Shown: positions 34,209 to 43,050 of the stretch, piece by piece
How the letters are laid out: every line of letters starts with the position of its first letter
Position numbering within the stretch: position 1 is the stretch's first letter
DNA from: Bacteroidales bacterium
GTDB taxonomy: Bacteria; Bacteroidota; Bacteroidia; Bacteroidales; P3
Direction of reading: 5' to 3'
Assembly (NCBI GenBank): GCA_017550405.1
Contig: JAFZPH010000048.1
Span: 1 to 64,000 of the forward strand
DNA length: 64,000 nucleotides
Notes under the pieces: generated by a model
What the model saw: the letters and a program-made list of their open reading frames with translations, nothing else
What the model was told of the DNA's origin: nothing
Databases searched by the model: none
Position numbers and translations under genes: made by a program

Positions 34209-35975
34209 TTATTTTGTTGCCTCCACTTTGTCGGACTTGTCGAAGTAGTGGGTGTGCAGTTGCTCGTGGCTGAGATGGCCGCAAGGTTCACCGTAGTACT
34301 CCTCGTAGATGGCGAGAATTTCGGGATTCTCGTGGCTCTTGCGGATGGGCTTGCCCTCGTCCTCGCGGTAGATGGCTTCCATGCGCTTGCGGATAATCTC
34401 GCTGTTGCCATGGTGATAGGGCTGACCGGCACCGCCGATGCAACCGCCGGGGCAAGCCATCACCTCGATGAAGTGGTAGCCGTTGGGGTTGCCTTGGCGC
34501 ACCTGCTCCATCATCTTGCGGGCGTTGGAGAGGCTGTAAACGACAGCAATCTTCAGGGGGAAGCCGTCGACATCGATGGTGGCTTCCTTCACACCGTCGA
34601 AACCGCGGGTCTCGTGGAACTCGACCTTGGGCAGGGTCTTGCCAGTGTGCAGCTCGTAAGCGGTACGGAGGGCAGCCTCCATAACACCACCGGTGGCACC
34701 GAAGATGACAGCGGCACCAGTCGACTGGCCGAGAGGACTGTCGAAGTCTTCATCGGGCATGTCGTTGAGGTTGAGGTTGCACTGACGAATCATGTGAGCC
34801 AGTTCGCGGGTGCTGAGCGTGTAGTTGACATCGCTGTCGCCGTTGACTGCCAGTTCTTCGCGTGCGCGCTCGCTCTTCTTGGCCAAGCAAGGCATAATGG
34901 AAACGACCACAAGGTCTTCGCGTTTCACACCCAGTTTGGGGGCAAGGTAGTTCTTGGCAACAGCACCGAACATACCCTGGGGCGACTTGGCGGTCGAGGG
35001 GTATTCAAGCAGATCGGGGAAGTTCTTCTCGTAGAAGGTGACCCAAGCGGGGCAACAGGAAGTGAACATAGGCAGTTTCACCTCTTCGCCGGCGAGGGCT
35101 TTCTTCAGGCGGCCGAGGAGCTCGGTACCCTCTTCCATGATGGTGAGGTCGGCGCTCCAGTCGGTGTCGTAAACCTGGTCGAAACCAAGACGACGGAGGG
35201 CGGCAGCCATTTTACCGGTGACGATTTCGCCGGGTTTCATGCCAAATTCCTCACCGAGAGCCACGCGGACAGCGGGAGCGGTCTGCACGACAACCTTCTT
35301 GGTAGGATCGGCAATAGCCTTAAGCACATCGCTGATGTTGTCGACGAGGGTGAGTGCACCCACGGGGCACACCTGAACGCACTGGCCGCAGTTGACGCAG
35401 CTGCTGTCGCCGAGATTCTGCTCGAAAGCGGGAGCGACGACAGCCTGGAAACCACGGTTGACACCACTCAGGGCACCGACAGACATGAACTTGTTGCACA
35501 TCGACTCGCAGCGACGGCACATGACGCACTTGTCCATATCGCGGTAAACGCTGAGGGTGCTGTCCTTACGGTAGGTGGAGGTAGCGCCCTTGAAGGGGAT
35601 TTCCTTGATGCCGAGACGCTTGGTCAGGCTCTGCAGTTCGCAGTCACCGTTTTTCTCGCACTGGAGACAGTCGTTCGGGTGGTCGCTGAGGATAAGCTCG
35701 ACGACAGTTTTGCGGGCGTTGATGACGCGGGCACTGTGGGTAAGCACTTCCATGCCTTCCATCACGTCGGTGGCGCAGGCGGGGGCCAGATTGCGGCGGC
35801 CTTTCACCTCGACGACACACACGCGACATCCGCCGGGTTTGTTTTCAAAATTCATCCCATCAAGCTCGAAATGGCAAAGAGTGGGAATATCGATACCGGC
35901 CATGCGGGCAGCTTTAAGAATCGTGGTGCCTTCGGGAACTTGAACCGGTTTATTATCTATAGTGAGATTAATCAT
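34209..35975 (-). CDS. hydA: [FeFe]-hydrogenase catalytic subunit HydA (bifurcating type)
   Basis: A 588-residue catalytic subunit that makes or consumes H2. Domain order: N-terminal [2Fe-2S] ferredoxin (CHFELDG to GGCRVC region), His/Cys-ligated cluster (HPNDCLQCEKNGDC), two [4Fe-4S] clusters (CVMCRRCESMCN and CVNCGQCVQVCP), then the H-cluster domain with TSCCPAW (about 305-311), MPCLAKKSE (about 360) and MACPGGCIGGAGQP (about 504-517), and the small-subunit-like C terminus. All H-cluster ligands and the proton-transfer cysteine are present. No extra C-terminal [2Fe-2S] domain, unlike the Thermotoga enzyme. With HydB and HydC it should couple NAD(H) and ferredoxin to H2. Confidence 0.96.
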   Translation of the reverse strand: MINLTIDNKPVQVPEGTTILKAARMAGIDIPTLCHFELDGMNFENKPGGCRVCVVEVKGRRNLAPACATDVMEGMEVLTHSARVINARKTVVELILSDHPNDCLQCEKNGDCELQSLTKRLGIKEIPFKGATSTYRKDSTLSVYRDMDKCVMCRRCESMCNKFMSVGALSGVNRGFQAVVAPAFEQNLGDSSCVNCGQCVQVCPVGALTLVDNISDVLKAIADPTKKVVVQTAPAVRVALGEEFGMKPGEIVTGKMAAALRRLGFDQVYDTDWSADLTIMEEGTELLGRLKKALAGEEVKLPMFTSCCPAWVTFYEKNFPDLLEYPSTAKSPQGMFGAVAKNYLAPKLGVKREDLVVVSIMPCLAKKSERAREELAVNGDSDVNYTLSTRELAHMIRQCNLNLNDMPDEDFDSPLGQSTGAAVIFGATGGVMEAALRTAYELHTGKTLPKVEFHETRGFDGVKEATIDVDGFPLKIAVVYSLSNARKMMEQVRQGNPNGYHFIEVMACPGGCIGGAGQPYHHGNSEIIRKRMEAIYREDEGKPIRKSHENPEILAIYEEYYGEPCGHLSHEQLHTHYFDKSDKVEATK

Positions 35976-36014
35976 ATTGTTAAGTCTTCTTTTAAATATT
36001 AATTATTGTACCGT

Positions 36015-37829
36015 TTACTGAATGGAGATGGCACCAAATTTACAGTTGTTGATACATGCGCCGCACTTGATGCACTTTGTGCTGTCGATAACCATGGAAG
36101 CCAGTTTGTGGCCGGGGGCGGTATAGTCGGTGCGGGTGATGGCCTCAACGGGGCAACCCTTGGCGCACTTGCCGCAGCCGATACATTTCTCACGGTCGAT
36201 AACATAGCTCATGAGTTTCTTGCAGACACCGGCACGGCACTTCTTGTCGACCACGTGTTCAACGTACTCGTCCCAGAAGTTGTCGAGGGTGGAGAGGACG
36301 GGGTTGGGCGAAGTCTGTCCGAGACCGCAGAGGGCGGTATCCTTAATCACAGCGGCGAGATTGCGGAGCTCCTGGAGGTCTTCCATGGTGCCGCGGCCGT
36401 CGGTGATTTTCTCGAGGATTTCGCACAGGCGCTTGTTGCCGATACGGCAGGGCGAGCATTTACCGCAGCTCTCCTCGCAGGTGAACTCGAGGTAGAACTT
36501 AGCGATGGCGGGCATACAGCTGGTTTCGTCCATGACGACCATACCGCCGGAACCCATCATCGAGCCGGCAGCCACGAGGCTGTCGTAGTCGATAGCAGTG
36601 TCGAGGTGCTTGGCAGTCAAGCAGCCGCCGGAAGGACCACCGGTCTGGACAGCCTTGAACTGACGGCCGTCTTTGATACCGCCACCAATCTCGTAAATAA
36701 TCTCGCGCAGGGTGATACCCATGGGAACCTCGATAAGACCCACATTGTTAATCTGTCCGGCAAGAGCAAAGACCTTGGTACCTTTGGATTTCTCGGTACC
36801 GATTTTGTTGAACCACTCGGCACCCTTGGTGATGATGACGGGGACATTGGCGAAGGTCTCGACGTTGTTGACGTTGGAGGGCTTGCCCATGTAACCGCTG
36901 ACAGCGGGGAACGGGGGTTTCAGTGTGGGCTCGCCACGCTGGCCTTCCATCGAGTGGATAAGGGCTGTTTCCTCACCGCAGACGAAAGCACCGGCACCAT
37001 AGCGGAGCTCAATGTCGAAGTTGAAGCCTGTGCTGAGGATGTCCTCGCCCAACAAGCCGTATTCGCGGGCCTGGTTGATGGCAATCTTCAGACGCTCGAT
37101 AGCCAGGGGGTATTCAGCACGGATATAGACGAGACCCTTGCTTGCACCGATAGCGTAGCCGCAGATGGCCATAGCCTCGACGATGCTGTTGGGGTCACCC
37201 TCAAGGATGGAACGGTCCATGAAAGCACCGGGGTCACCCTCGTCGGCGTTGCAGATGACATACTTCTGGTCGGCCTTGTTCTTGGCGCAGAGTTCCCATT
37301 TCAAACCAGTGGGGAAACCGGCACCGCCACGGCCACGGAGACCCGAAGCCTTCACTTCGGCGATAACCTGCTCGGGGGTCATCTCGGTCAAGCACTTGGC
37401 CAAAGCCTCGTAACCACCGCGGGAGATGCACTCCTCGATATTCTCAGGATCCACAAAACCGCAGTTACGCAGAGCAATACGAATCTGTTTCTTGTAGAAA
37501 TCCATGTGTTTCGAGTCTGCCACGTGCTCCTTGTTCTCAGGATTCATATAGAGCAGCTCGGGAACCTTACGACCTTTAATCAGGTGTTCCTCGACAATAC
37601 GGCGGACATCCTCGGGTTTCACCTGGGTGTAGAACGTGTTGTCGGGCATAATCTTGACGATGGGGCCCTTCTCGCAGAAACCGAAGCAACCAGTCTTAAT
37701 GACCTGCACCTCGTCCTGGAGGTTCTTCTCTTTCAGAATAGTATGGAAGTTTTCGATAATATCCAGGCTGTTGCTGGATTTGCATCCAGTACCGCCACAG
37801 ATGAGAACATGCATTTTGTACTTTGCCAT
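36015..37829 (-). CDS. hydB: NuoF-like hydrogenase subunit HydB
   Basis: A 604-residue flavoprotein of the bifurcating hydrogenase, holding the NAD(H) site. Domain order: N-terminal thioredoxin-like [2Fe-2S] (CGGTGC, then GCFGFCEKGP), the FMN/NADH Rossmann domain (GLRGRGGAGFPTGLKW, CNADEGDPGAFMDR), a SLBB domain, a NuoF [4Fe-4S] cluster (ESCGKCSPCRIGN), and a C-terminal two-cluster ferredoxin (CIGCGKCAKGCP and CIKCGACINNCK) typical of HydB. It lies 15 bases after hydD and 39 bases before hydA. Confidence 0.95.
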   Translation of the reverse strand: MAKYKMHVLICGGTGCKSSNSLDIIENFHTILKEKNLQDEVQVIKTGCFGFCEKGPIVKIMPDNTFYTQVKPEDVRRIVEEHLIKGRKVPELLYMNPENKEHVADSKHMDFYKKQIRIALRNCGFVDPENIEECISRGGYEALAKCLTEMTPEQVIAEVKASGLRGRGGAGFPTGLKWELCAKNKADQKYVICNADEGDPGAFMDRSILEGDPNSIVEAMAICGYAIGASKGLVYIRAEYPLAIERLKIAINQAREYGLLGEDILSTGFNFDIELRYGAGAFVCGEETALIHSMEGQRGEPTLKPPFPAVSGYMGKPSNVNNVETFANVPVIITKGAEWFNKIGTEKSKGTKVFALAGQINNVGLIEVPMGITLREIIYEIGGGIKDGRQFKAVQTGGPSGGCLTAKHLDTAIDYDSLVAAGSMMGSGGMVVMDETSCMPAIAKFYLEFTCEESCGKCSPCRIGNKRLCEILEKITDGRGTMEDLQELRNLAAVIKDTALCGLGQTSPNPVLSTLDNFWDEYVEHVVDKKCRAGVCKKLMSYVIDREKCIGCGKCAKGCPVEAITRTDYTAPGHKLASMVIDSTKCIKCGACINNCKFGAISIQ

Positions 37830-37844
37830 AGTGTGTCCTCCGTT

Positions 37845-38240
37845 TTACTTGTCGATAGTTTCGTAATTAACAGGGATGATACCCTCCACCAGTTCGCCAT
37901 TCATCACATACTTGGTCAAAATCTCGTCGGCACGGTCGTTGTCGACATGTCCGAAAACGATAGGATCCTTGCCCGGTACGCGCACTTCGAGCGTAGGCTC
38001 GGCATGGCAATAGCCCATGCAGCCAGTCTGTGTGAAAACGGCCGCAATCTTGAGCTCTTCAGCCTTGGCCATCATGTGTTCCATAACCTGCTTGGCTCCG
38101 GCAGCGATACCGCAGGTAGCCATAGCTACTTTAATTTGCACAAGCGACTCGGGATTCTCTGCTTTCTCGCGGATATCCAGACTCGACTGAAGCTTTTCTC
38201 TCATTGCTTTGAGGTCAGCTAATGATTTTACTTTTGTCAT
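37845..38240 (-). CDS. Thioredoxin-like [2Fe-2S] ferredoxin of the hydrogenase operon (HydD-like)
   Basis: A 131-residue protein, first gene of the hydrogenase operon. It has a helical N terminus and a thioredoxin-like ferredoxin domain with MATCGIAAGAKQV and QTGCMGYCHAEP. One cysteine of the usual four is replaced by alanine in the first motif, as I recall for other small ferredoxins encoded beside HydABC. It may be an electron-transfer or assembly partner; its necessity for bifurcation is unknown. The start at 38240 (MTKVKSL) is preferred to a longer frame that would begin at the promoter. Confidence 0.88.
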   Translation of the reverse strand: MTKVKSLADLKAMREKLQSSLDIREKAENPESLVQIKVAMATCGIAAGAKQVMEHMMAKAEELKIAAVFTQTGCMGYCHAEPTLEVRVPGKDPIVFGHVDNDRADEILTKYVMNGELVEGIIPVNYETIDK

Positions 38241-38343
38241 ATGAAAACTCCTTATTTTTGGATTAATTTTTAAATTGATTTTATATACTAATGCATTAAT
38301 TAATAAATAATTACACCCCATACACAATATACAGGGAACTCTG

Positions 38344-38374
38344 CAAAGATACACAATTTATTTGATTGAACAAA
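38344..38374 (-). promoter_or_regulatory. Promoter of the hydrogenase operon
   Basis: On the minus strand TTTG (38374-38371), 19-base spacer, TATCTTTG (38351-38344): a near-perfect Bacteroidetes promoter, about 104 bases before the first start codon. No clear Rex-type palindrome was noticed. Confidence 0.8.
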
Positions 38375-38420
38375 ACATTACAAAATAATTTTACTTATTT
38401 GCCGTTAGGCTGACGCTTTT

Positions 38421-40325
38421 ATGAAACAACTATCACCTATATCCGAACTACAGAAACAGGCTGAGTTGCTACGTCTTGAGATGAAATACGAGACGGAAGC
38501 CTACGCCCATTCTCTTGCCCACCTCCAATTTGCCAGTCTGGTGCAGGAGAGTTCCTGCCGCTATCCTGTCACCCTTGGCAACACCACCTACAACGCCCTG
38601 GACCAGCTGGTGGCAACCGTCACCTTCGAAGTCTCCGACGATGAACCCGACACCGACTTCGAGCCTGGCAAAGTGGTGGCATTCTTCACCTTTGGCGACA
38701 ACGGCACACCGCGTCTGCTGCCTCACCAATTCTATATCGACCAAGTGGACACAGGCATCCTCACGATTGCCATTCCCACACAGGCCGCCCTCCAATCCCT
38801 GCGCTCCGCAGCACAGATGAAGCTCCTCGGCATCCAAACCAGCATCGACACCACCAGCTACCAAGTGATGCTCGATGCCCTCAGCGCCGCCATGCGCAGC
38901 GATAACGAGACATTCACCCACCTGCGCGACACCCTCATAGGTCCCCTTGCCCCCAACTTCCGCCGCCTGCCACGACTCTCATTCCCCTGGCTCAACGACA
39001 GGCAGCAGGATGCTGTGCAGCGAGTCGTCGAAGCACAGGAAGTGGCCATCGTCCACGGCCCACCGGGCACGGGCAAGACCACTACCCTTGTCGAGGCAGT
39101 CATCGAGACCCTCCAGCGCGAGACCCAAGTCATGGTATGCGCTCCCAGCAATGCCGCCGTCGACTGGATAAGCGAACAGCTTGCCCGCCGTGGAGTCAAT
39201 GTGCTACGCATAGGCAACCCCCTGCGCATGAGCGACCACATGCTTGAATGCAGCTATGAACGGCGCTTCGCAGCACATCCCGACTATGCAGAATTGTGGA
39301 ACATCCGCCGCACCCTGCACCGGGAACACGACACTGTCAACCTCTCCCACCAACAAAGGAAACGGCTTGACAAGCTACACAGCCGTGCCACAGAACTAGA
39401 AATCCGCATACAATCCGACCTCTTCAACCAAGCTCGTGTCATCTCGTGTACCCTCATCGGCAGCGCCTACCGCATACTCGACCGCCGCCGTTTCTCCACT
39501 CTCTTCATCGACGAAGCCGCCCAGGCACTCGAACCCGCCTGCTGGGCAGCCATCCTCAAGGCCGACCGCGTCATCCTAAGCGGCGACCACCAACAGCTGC
39601 CACCCACCATCAAATGTCCCGACGCCGCCCACGGTGGCCTTGACCACACCCTCATGCAGAAAGTGGCACACGCCAAGCCACAATGTGTCACCCTCCTGAC
39701 CACTCAATACCGCATGAATAGCGACATCATGGCATTCCCATCGCGCTGGTTCTATCACGGCCAGCTCAGTGCTGCGCCGCAAGTGGCCGACCGTCTCGTC
39801 TCGCCCCTTGATACTCCCCTCACCTGGGTCGATACCTCTCAGTGCAGTTTCGGGGAAAAACAAAGCCGCACCCTCAGCCGCTCCAACGCTGAAGAGGCAC
39901 GTCTGCTCATCCACATCCTGCGCGACTACATCGAAATGATTGGGACCACCCGCATACACGACGAGCGGGTAGACTTCGGCATCATCTCCCCCTACCGCGC
40001 CCAAGTGCGGCTCATCCGCCGACTGCTCAAATGGCAGAAATTCTTCCGCCACCTCTACCGGCAAATCTCTGTCAACAGCGTGGATGGATTCCAAGGACAG
40101 GAGCGCGATGTCATCGTCATCAGCATGGTGCGCGACAACGACCAGGGTGCTATAGGTTTCCTCAACGACCTGCGCCGCATGAACGTCGCCATCACCCGCG
40201 CCCGCATGAAACTCATCATTGTCGGCAACGCCCAGACACTCTCCCGCCACCGCTTCTACGCCCAGCTTATCGAGCACTTCCAGCAACACGGCGACTTCAT
40301 TGTCATTCCCCCGAAGGAAGAATAA
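38421..40325 (+). CDS. UPF1/IGHMBP2-like superfamily 1 helicase
   Basis: A 634-residue SF1B helicase-like ATPase. An N-terminal beta-barrel region precedes the motor. Motifs: Q/I region VHGPPGTGKTTTLVEAV (Walker A, near residue 215), motif II FIDEAAQALEPA, motif III LSGDHQQLPPT, motif IV TQYRMNSDIMAFPS, motif V NSVDGFQGQERDVIVIS and motif VI NVAITRARMKLIIVGN. It unwinds DNA or RNA in the cytoplasm; the cellular role in bacteria is poorly known. Divergent from the hydrogenase operon. Confidence 0.92.
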   Translation: MKQLSPISELQKQAELLRLEMKYETEAYAHSLAHLQFASLVQESSCRYPVTLGNTTYNALDQLVATVTFEVSDDEPDTDFEPGKVVAFFTFGDNGTPRLLPHQFYIDQVDTGILTIAIPTQAALQSLRSAAQMKLLGIQTSIDTTSYQVMLDALSAAMRSDNETFTHLRDTLIGPLAPNFRRLPRLSFPWLNDRQQDAVQRVVEAQEVAIVHGPPGTGKTTTLVEAVIETLQRETQVMVCAPSNAAVDWISEQLARRGVNVLRIGNPLRMSDHMLECSYERRFAAHPDYAELWNIRRTLHREHDTVNLSHQQRKRLDKLHSRATELEIRIQSDLFNQARVISCTLIGSAYRILDRRRFSTLFIDEAAQALEPACWAAILKADRVILSGDHQQLPPTIKCPDAAHGGLDHTLMQKVAHAKPQCVTLLTTQYRMNSDIMAFPSRWFYHGQLSAAPQVADRLVSPLDTPLTWVDTSQCSFGEKQSRTLSRSNAEEARLLIHILRDYIEMIGTTRIHDERVDFGIISPYRAQVRLIRRLLKWQKFFRHLYRQISVNSVDGFQGQERDVIVISMVRDNDQGAIGFLNDLRRMNVAITRARMKLIIVGNAQTLSRHRFYAQLIEHFQQHGDFIVIPPKEE

Positions 40326-40350
40326 TGCATTGCAGAAAGAATTCTTGCGG

Positions 40351-40560
40351 CTATTCCACCACCAGCCGCTGCACCGAGGTGCCTGCCGTGGTGCGGAGGA
40401 TGACGATATAGGTGCCAGTAGGCAAGTCCGAGACATAGAAAGAGGACTCCGTGGTATTGGTTTCCAGGACAAGTTGGACTTCGGGAGCCACCGCCTGGGC
40501 GATACTCTCGTAGGGTTCGGCAGCGACCGACACCCTGTCGCTTGGGTTGCCCCCCGCATC
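40351..40560 (-). pseudogene. Remnant of a T9SS sorting domain
   Basis: On the minus strand the last ~65 residues before a TAG stop at 40351 read as a type A sorting domain: NPSDRVSV, a strand-rich stretch, then LPTGTYIVILRTTAG and the terminal QRLVVE. The open frame reaches 40695, but the upstream residues (Cys/His/Trp-rich) do not look like a secreted protein and no signal peptide is present. It is most likely the 3' end of a deleted or degraded cargo gene. Confidence 0.6.
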
Positions 40561-40738
40561 GAAGGGACCTCCGCACAAGAGCCAAGAATGATGGGGTATA
40601 AAATTTACTGCCCGGTGATGAAAATAATATCCCCATTCGTGCGTTATGGATGCTGTGCATCGCGGACGAACAAGGACGGCAACACTCCAGCTCAACGTCC
40701 CATAGCACTACATGATTTGAAATAAAAACACACACGAT

Positions 40739-42028
40739 ATGATGAACATGACACATTTGAACTCAACGCCAGTGTTGTTGCTGACGGGTTATCTAGGCAG
40801 TGGCAAGACTACGCTGCTCAACCACATCCTCAATAACAGGAGGAACATACGCTTTGCCGTGATGGTGAACGATATAGGAGAGGTGAACATCGACGCTTCG
40901 CTCATCCAGAAAGGGGGTATCGTGGGACAGGGCGACGACAGTCTTGTGGCCCTGCAGAACGGTTGCATCTGCTGCACGCTGAAAATGGACCTGGTGAAAC
41001 AGCTGAGCGAAATTATGGGTATGGCCAAATTCGACTATATAGTGATTGAGGCCAGCGGCATCTGCGAGCCGGAGCCAATAGCACGCACCATCTGCTCCAT
41101 GCCCCGTATGGGGGACGAGTATACCCGTTACGGAGTGCCTCGACTGGACTGCATCGTGACCGTTGTCGACGCCCTGCGCATGCAAAGCGAGTTTGACTGT
41201 GGCGGGAGGCTGCTGGGGTCGGCCATCGCCGAGGAGGACATTGAGAATCTTATCATCCAGCAAATAGAATTCTGCAACATCGTATTGTTGAACAAACGGT
41301 CGGAAGTGGCACCCGCCGAGTTGGAACGACTGCGCCAGATAGTACATAACCTGAACCCCGGCGCTCGCATCATCGAGGCAGACTATGCCGAGGTGGACCT
41401 TGACGAACTGTTGAACACCAACAGCTTTGACTACGGCGAGACTGAAGGACAGGCTGGATGGGTGAAAGAGTTGGAACGCCTGACCACCGACGACGAAGAC
41501 GAGGAGGCCCGCCGCCACCACGACGGCGAGGAACACCATCATCACCACGACGAAGAGGAGCACGACCACCATCACGAAGAACACGACCACGAGGATGAGG
41601 AACACGACCACCATCATCATCACCACCACCCTCACCATGACGACGAGGGCGAGGCGGAGGAATACGGTATCGGCACTTTTGTGTATTACAGGCGGCAGCC
41701 TTTCGACATCGACAAATTCGACCATTTTATCAATTTCCAATGGCCGAAGACGGTTATACGCGCCAAAGGGGTCTGCTATTTTGCCGACGACAAGGACATG
41801 TCGTACCTCTTTGAGCAGGCAGGAGTACAGGTGAAACTATCGGAGGCAGGCCAATGGTATGCCACCATGCCCGAAGAGGAACTGATAGAGATGATGCGCC
41901 GTGACGCTGGTCTGGTTCACGACTGGGACGATGTGTATGGCGACCGCATGGTGAAACTGGTCTTTATCGGACAGAAGATGGACAAGGAAGGCATCTGCCG
42001 CCAGCTGGATGCCTGTCTGGCTGACTAG
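40739..42028 (+). CDS. CobW/COG0523-family GTPase with histidine-rich linker
   Basis: A 429-residue G3E P-loop GTPase, a putative metallochaperone. Walker A GYLGSGKTT lies near residues 17-25, the metal-binding CICCT motif near 80, and the G-protein motifs VIEASGICEP and NKRSEV follow. About 256-305 is a linker with more than 20 histidines plus Asp/Glu, expected to bind zinc or nickel. A CobW C-terminal domain follows (FDIDKFDHFINFQWPKTVIRAKG). ATGs at 40742 and 40748 are alternatives. No Zur-type box was recognised upstream. Its 3' end overlaps the convergent GldN-like gene by 4 bases. Confidence 0.92.
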   Translation: MMNMTHLNSTPVLLLTGYLGSGKTTLLNHILNNRRNIRFAVMVNDIGEVNIDASLIQKGGIVGQGDDSLVALQNGCICCTLKMDLVKQLSEIMGMAKFDYIVIEASGICEPEPIARTICSMPRMGDEYTRYGVPRLDCIVTVVDALRMQSEFDCGGRLLGSAIAEEDIENLIIQQIEFCNIVLLNKRSEVAPAELERLRQIVHNLNPGARIIEADYAEVDLDELLNTNSFDYGETEGQAGWVKELERLTTDDEDEEARRHHDGEEHHHHHDEEEHDHHHEEHDHEDEEHDHHHHHHHPHHDDEGEAEEYGIGTFVYYRRQPFDIDKFDHFINFQWPKTVIRAKGVCYFADDKDMSYLFEQAGVQVKLSEAGQWYATMPEEELIEMMRRDAGLVHDWDDVYGDRMVKLVFIGQKMDKEGICRQLDACLAD

Positions 42029-42894
42029 TACTCCCACATATCGAGGGAAATGTTCATGATTTCCTCCTCGATGCGCTGCGACTCGAGGATGGCATCCTCG
42101 CCCGTGAGATAGTCGTGGATGGCACGGTTCCACACGTTGTCCTCACGGGTGATAAAGGAGGAGTACATGAATGAATTGAAAACATACTCCCATGTGGGGA
42201 GATGAACGTAGTTTTCGGCGCAGTAGGCCTCTTTCTTTGCCAGCAGGATACGGGTCTGCAACGAGAGCATCGGCACCCAGAAAAGGGGGACGGTCCCCAT
42301 AAATTCAGTCTCGCCATCGATGACTTTGTAACGGTCTTCCATGGGCGCAAGGCCAAGTTCGCGCACCTGCATGCCACTGCGCGAGCGGTCGAGAAAAACC
42401 GCTTCCTTGAGGGCATATTGGTATATGTCGTCCGACTTGAACTCGTGAGGGACGTAGACAGTGGTGTAGTCGGCCTCGCCGTAATCGTCGTAGACCTCCA
42501 TCTGTACGGTGTCGCTACGGGTGGCACGGTCGATGACCTTGGCACAGTCGAGGGGTATCTTCAGTTCATCGTCCTCGAAGAGTTCTATCTCACCCGCAAG
42601 GATGGCATCCCAAAGCACGTAGGCAAGGTTTTTCCGCCCACGAATACCTTCGGGGTTCACCGGGAAGTAGAAATACTGGTTTTCTTTCTCTCGCACATCG
42701 ATTATGCGCCACAGAAGCTTCCCCCAATAAACATCGGCCTCACGGACATAGGTCAACTCCTGCGGCTTCTGTTCCCAAGTAAGGGAACGCTGGTAGTAGT
42801 CGTTGGGCTGCTGCTCAATCCACTGCGCACGCACCTCAGTGGCAAAAAAGCCAAAGAGGAGCGCAAAGAGGACTATTTTGCAGATGTGGGTCAC
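42025..42894 (-). CDS. GldN-family T9SS protein, second copy (GldO-like)
   Basis: A 289-residue exported protein clearly homologous to the neighbouring GldN: shared blocks VLWE/KLLWRIIDVREKxNQxFYFP, FEDDELKIP, and the ending HDYLTGEDAxLESQ...DMWEY. The N terminus is a signal peptide (KIVLFALLFGFFATEVRAQ). No ATG precedes it; GTG at 42894 or TTG at 42915 must initiate. It is separated from gldN by a terminator, so it may be expressed less or independently. Flavobacterium has a comparable GldN/GldO pair; Porphyromonas has only one PorN. Confidence 0.88.
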   Translation of the reverse strand: MTHICKIVLFALLFGFFATEVRAQWIEQQPNDYYQRSLTWEQKPQELTYVREADVYWGKLLWRIIDVREKENQYFYFPVNPEGIRGRKNLAYVLWDAILAGEIELFEDDELKIPLDCAKVIDRATRSDTVQMEVYDDYGEADYTTVYVPHEFKSDDIYQYALKEAVFLDRSRSGMQVRELGLAPMEDRYKVIDGETEFMGTVPLFWVPMLSLQTRILLAKKEAYCAENYVHLPTWEYVFNSFMYSSFITREDNVWNRAIHDYLTGEDAILESQRIEEEIMNISLDMWEY

Positions 42895-42960
42895 TGGAAT
42901 GAGCGTTAGATACAATATCGGAAGACAATCGAGGGAACTGATGAGAAACAGATGCTGCGA

Positions 42961-43005
42961 AAAGAAAAAAGAGTTAAGAATAAGCGGGACTTACTCCTAA
43001 CTCTT
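42961..43005 (-). terminator. Terminator after gldN
   Basis: Arms at 42990-43005 and 42969-42984 pair over 16 bases with two mismatches around a five-base loop; on the minus strand a T-rich tract (TTTTTTCTTT) follows. It separates gldN from the second GldN-like gene. Confidence 0.8.
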
Positions 43006-43050
43006 ATTTCATTGAGATTTATACGAATCGGTACTTAATCCTTTCAGAGA

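Noticed and set aside
34155..36002. 615-codon open frame antisense to hydA
   Set aside because: It mirrors hydA codon usage; the translated product is low-complexity Leu/Val/Ala/His-rich and hydA has all catalytic motifs.
36006..38222. 738-codon open frame antisense to hydB and hydD
   Set aside because: Shadow of GC-rich codon use; spans two real genes and their spacer and has no protein-like motifs.
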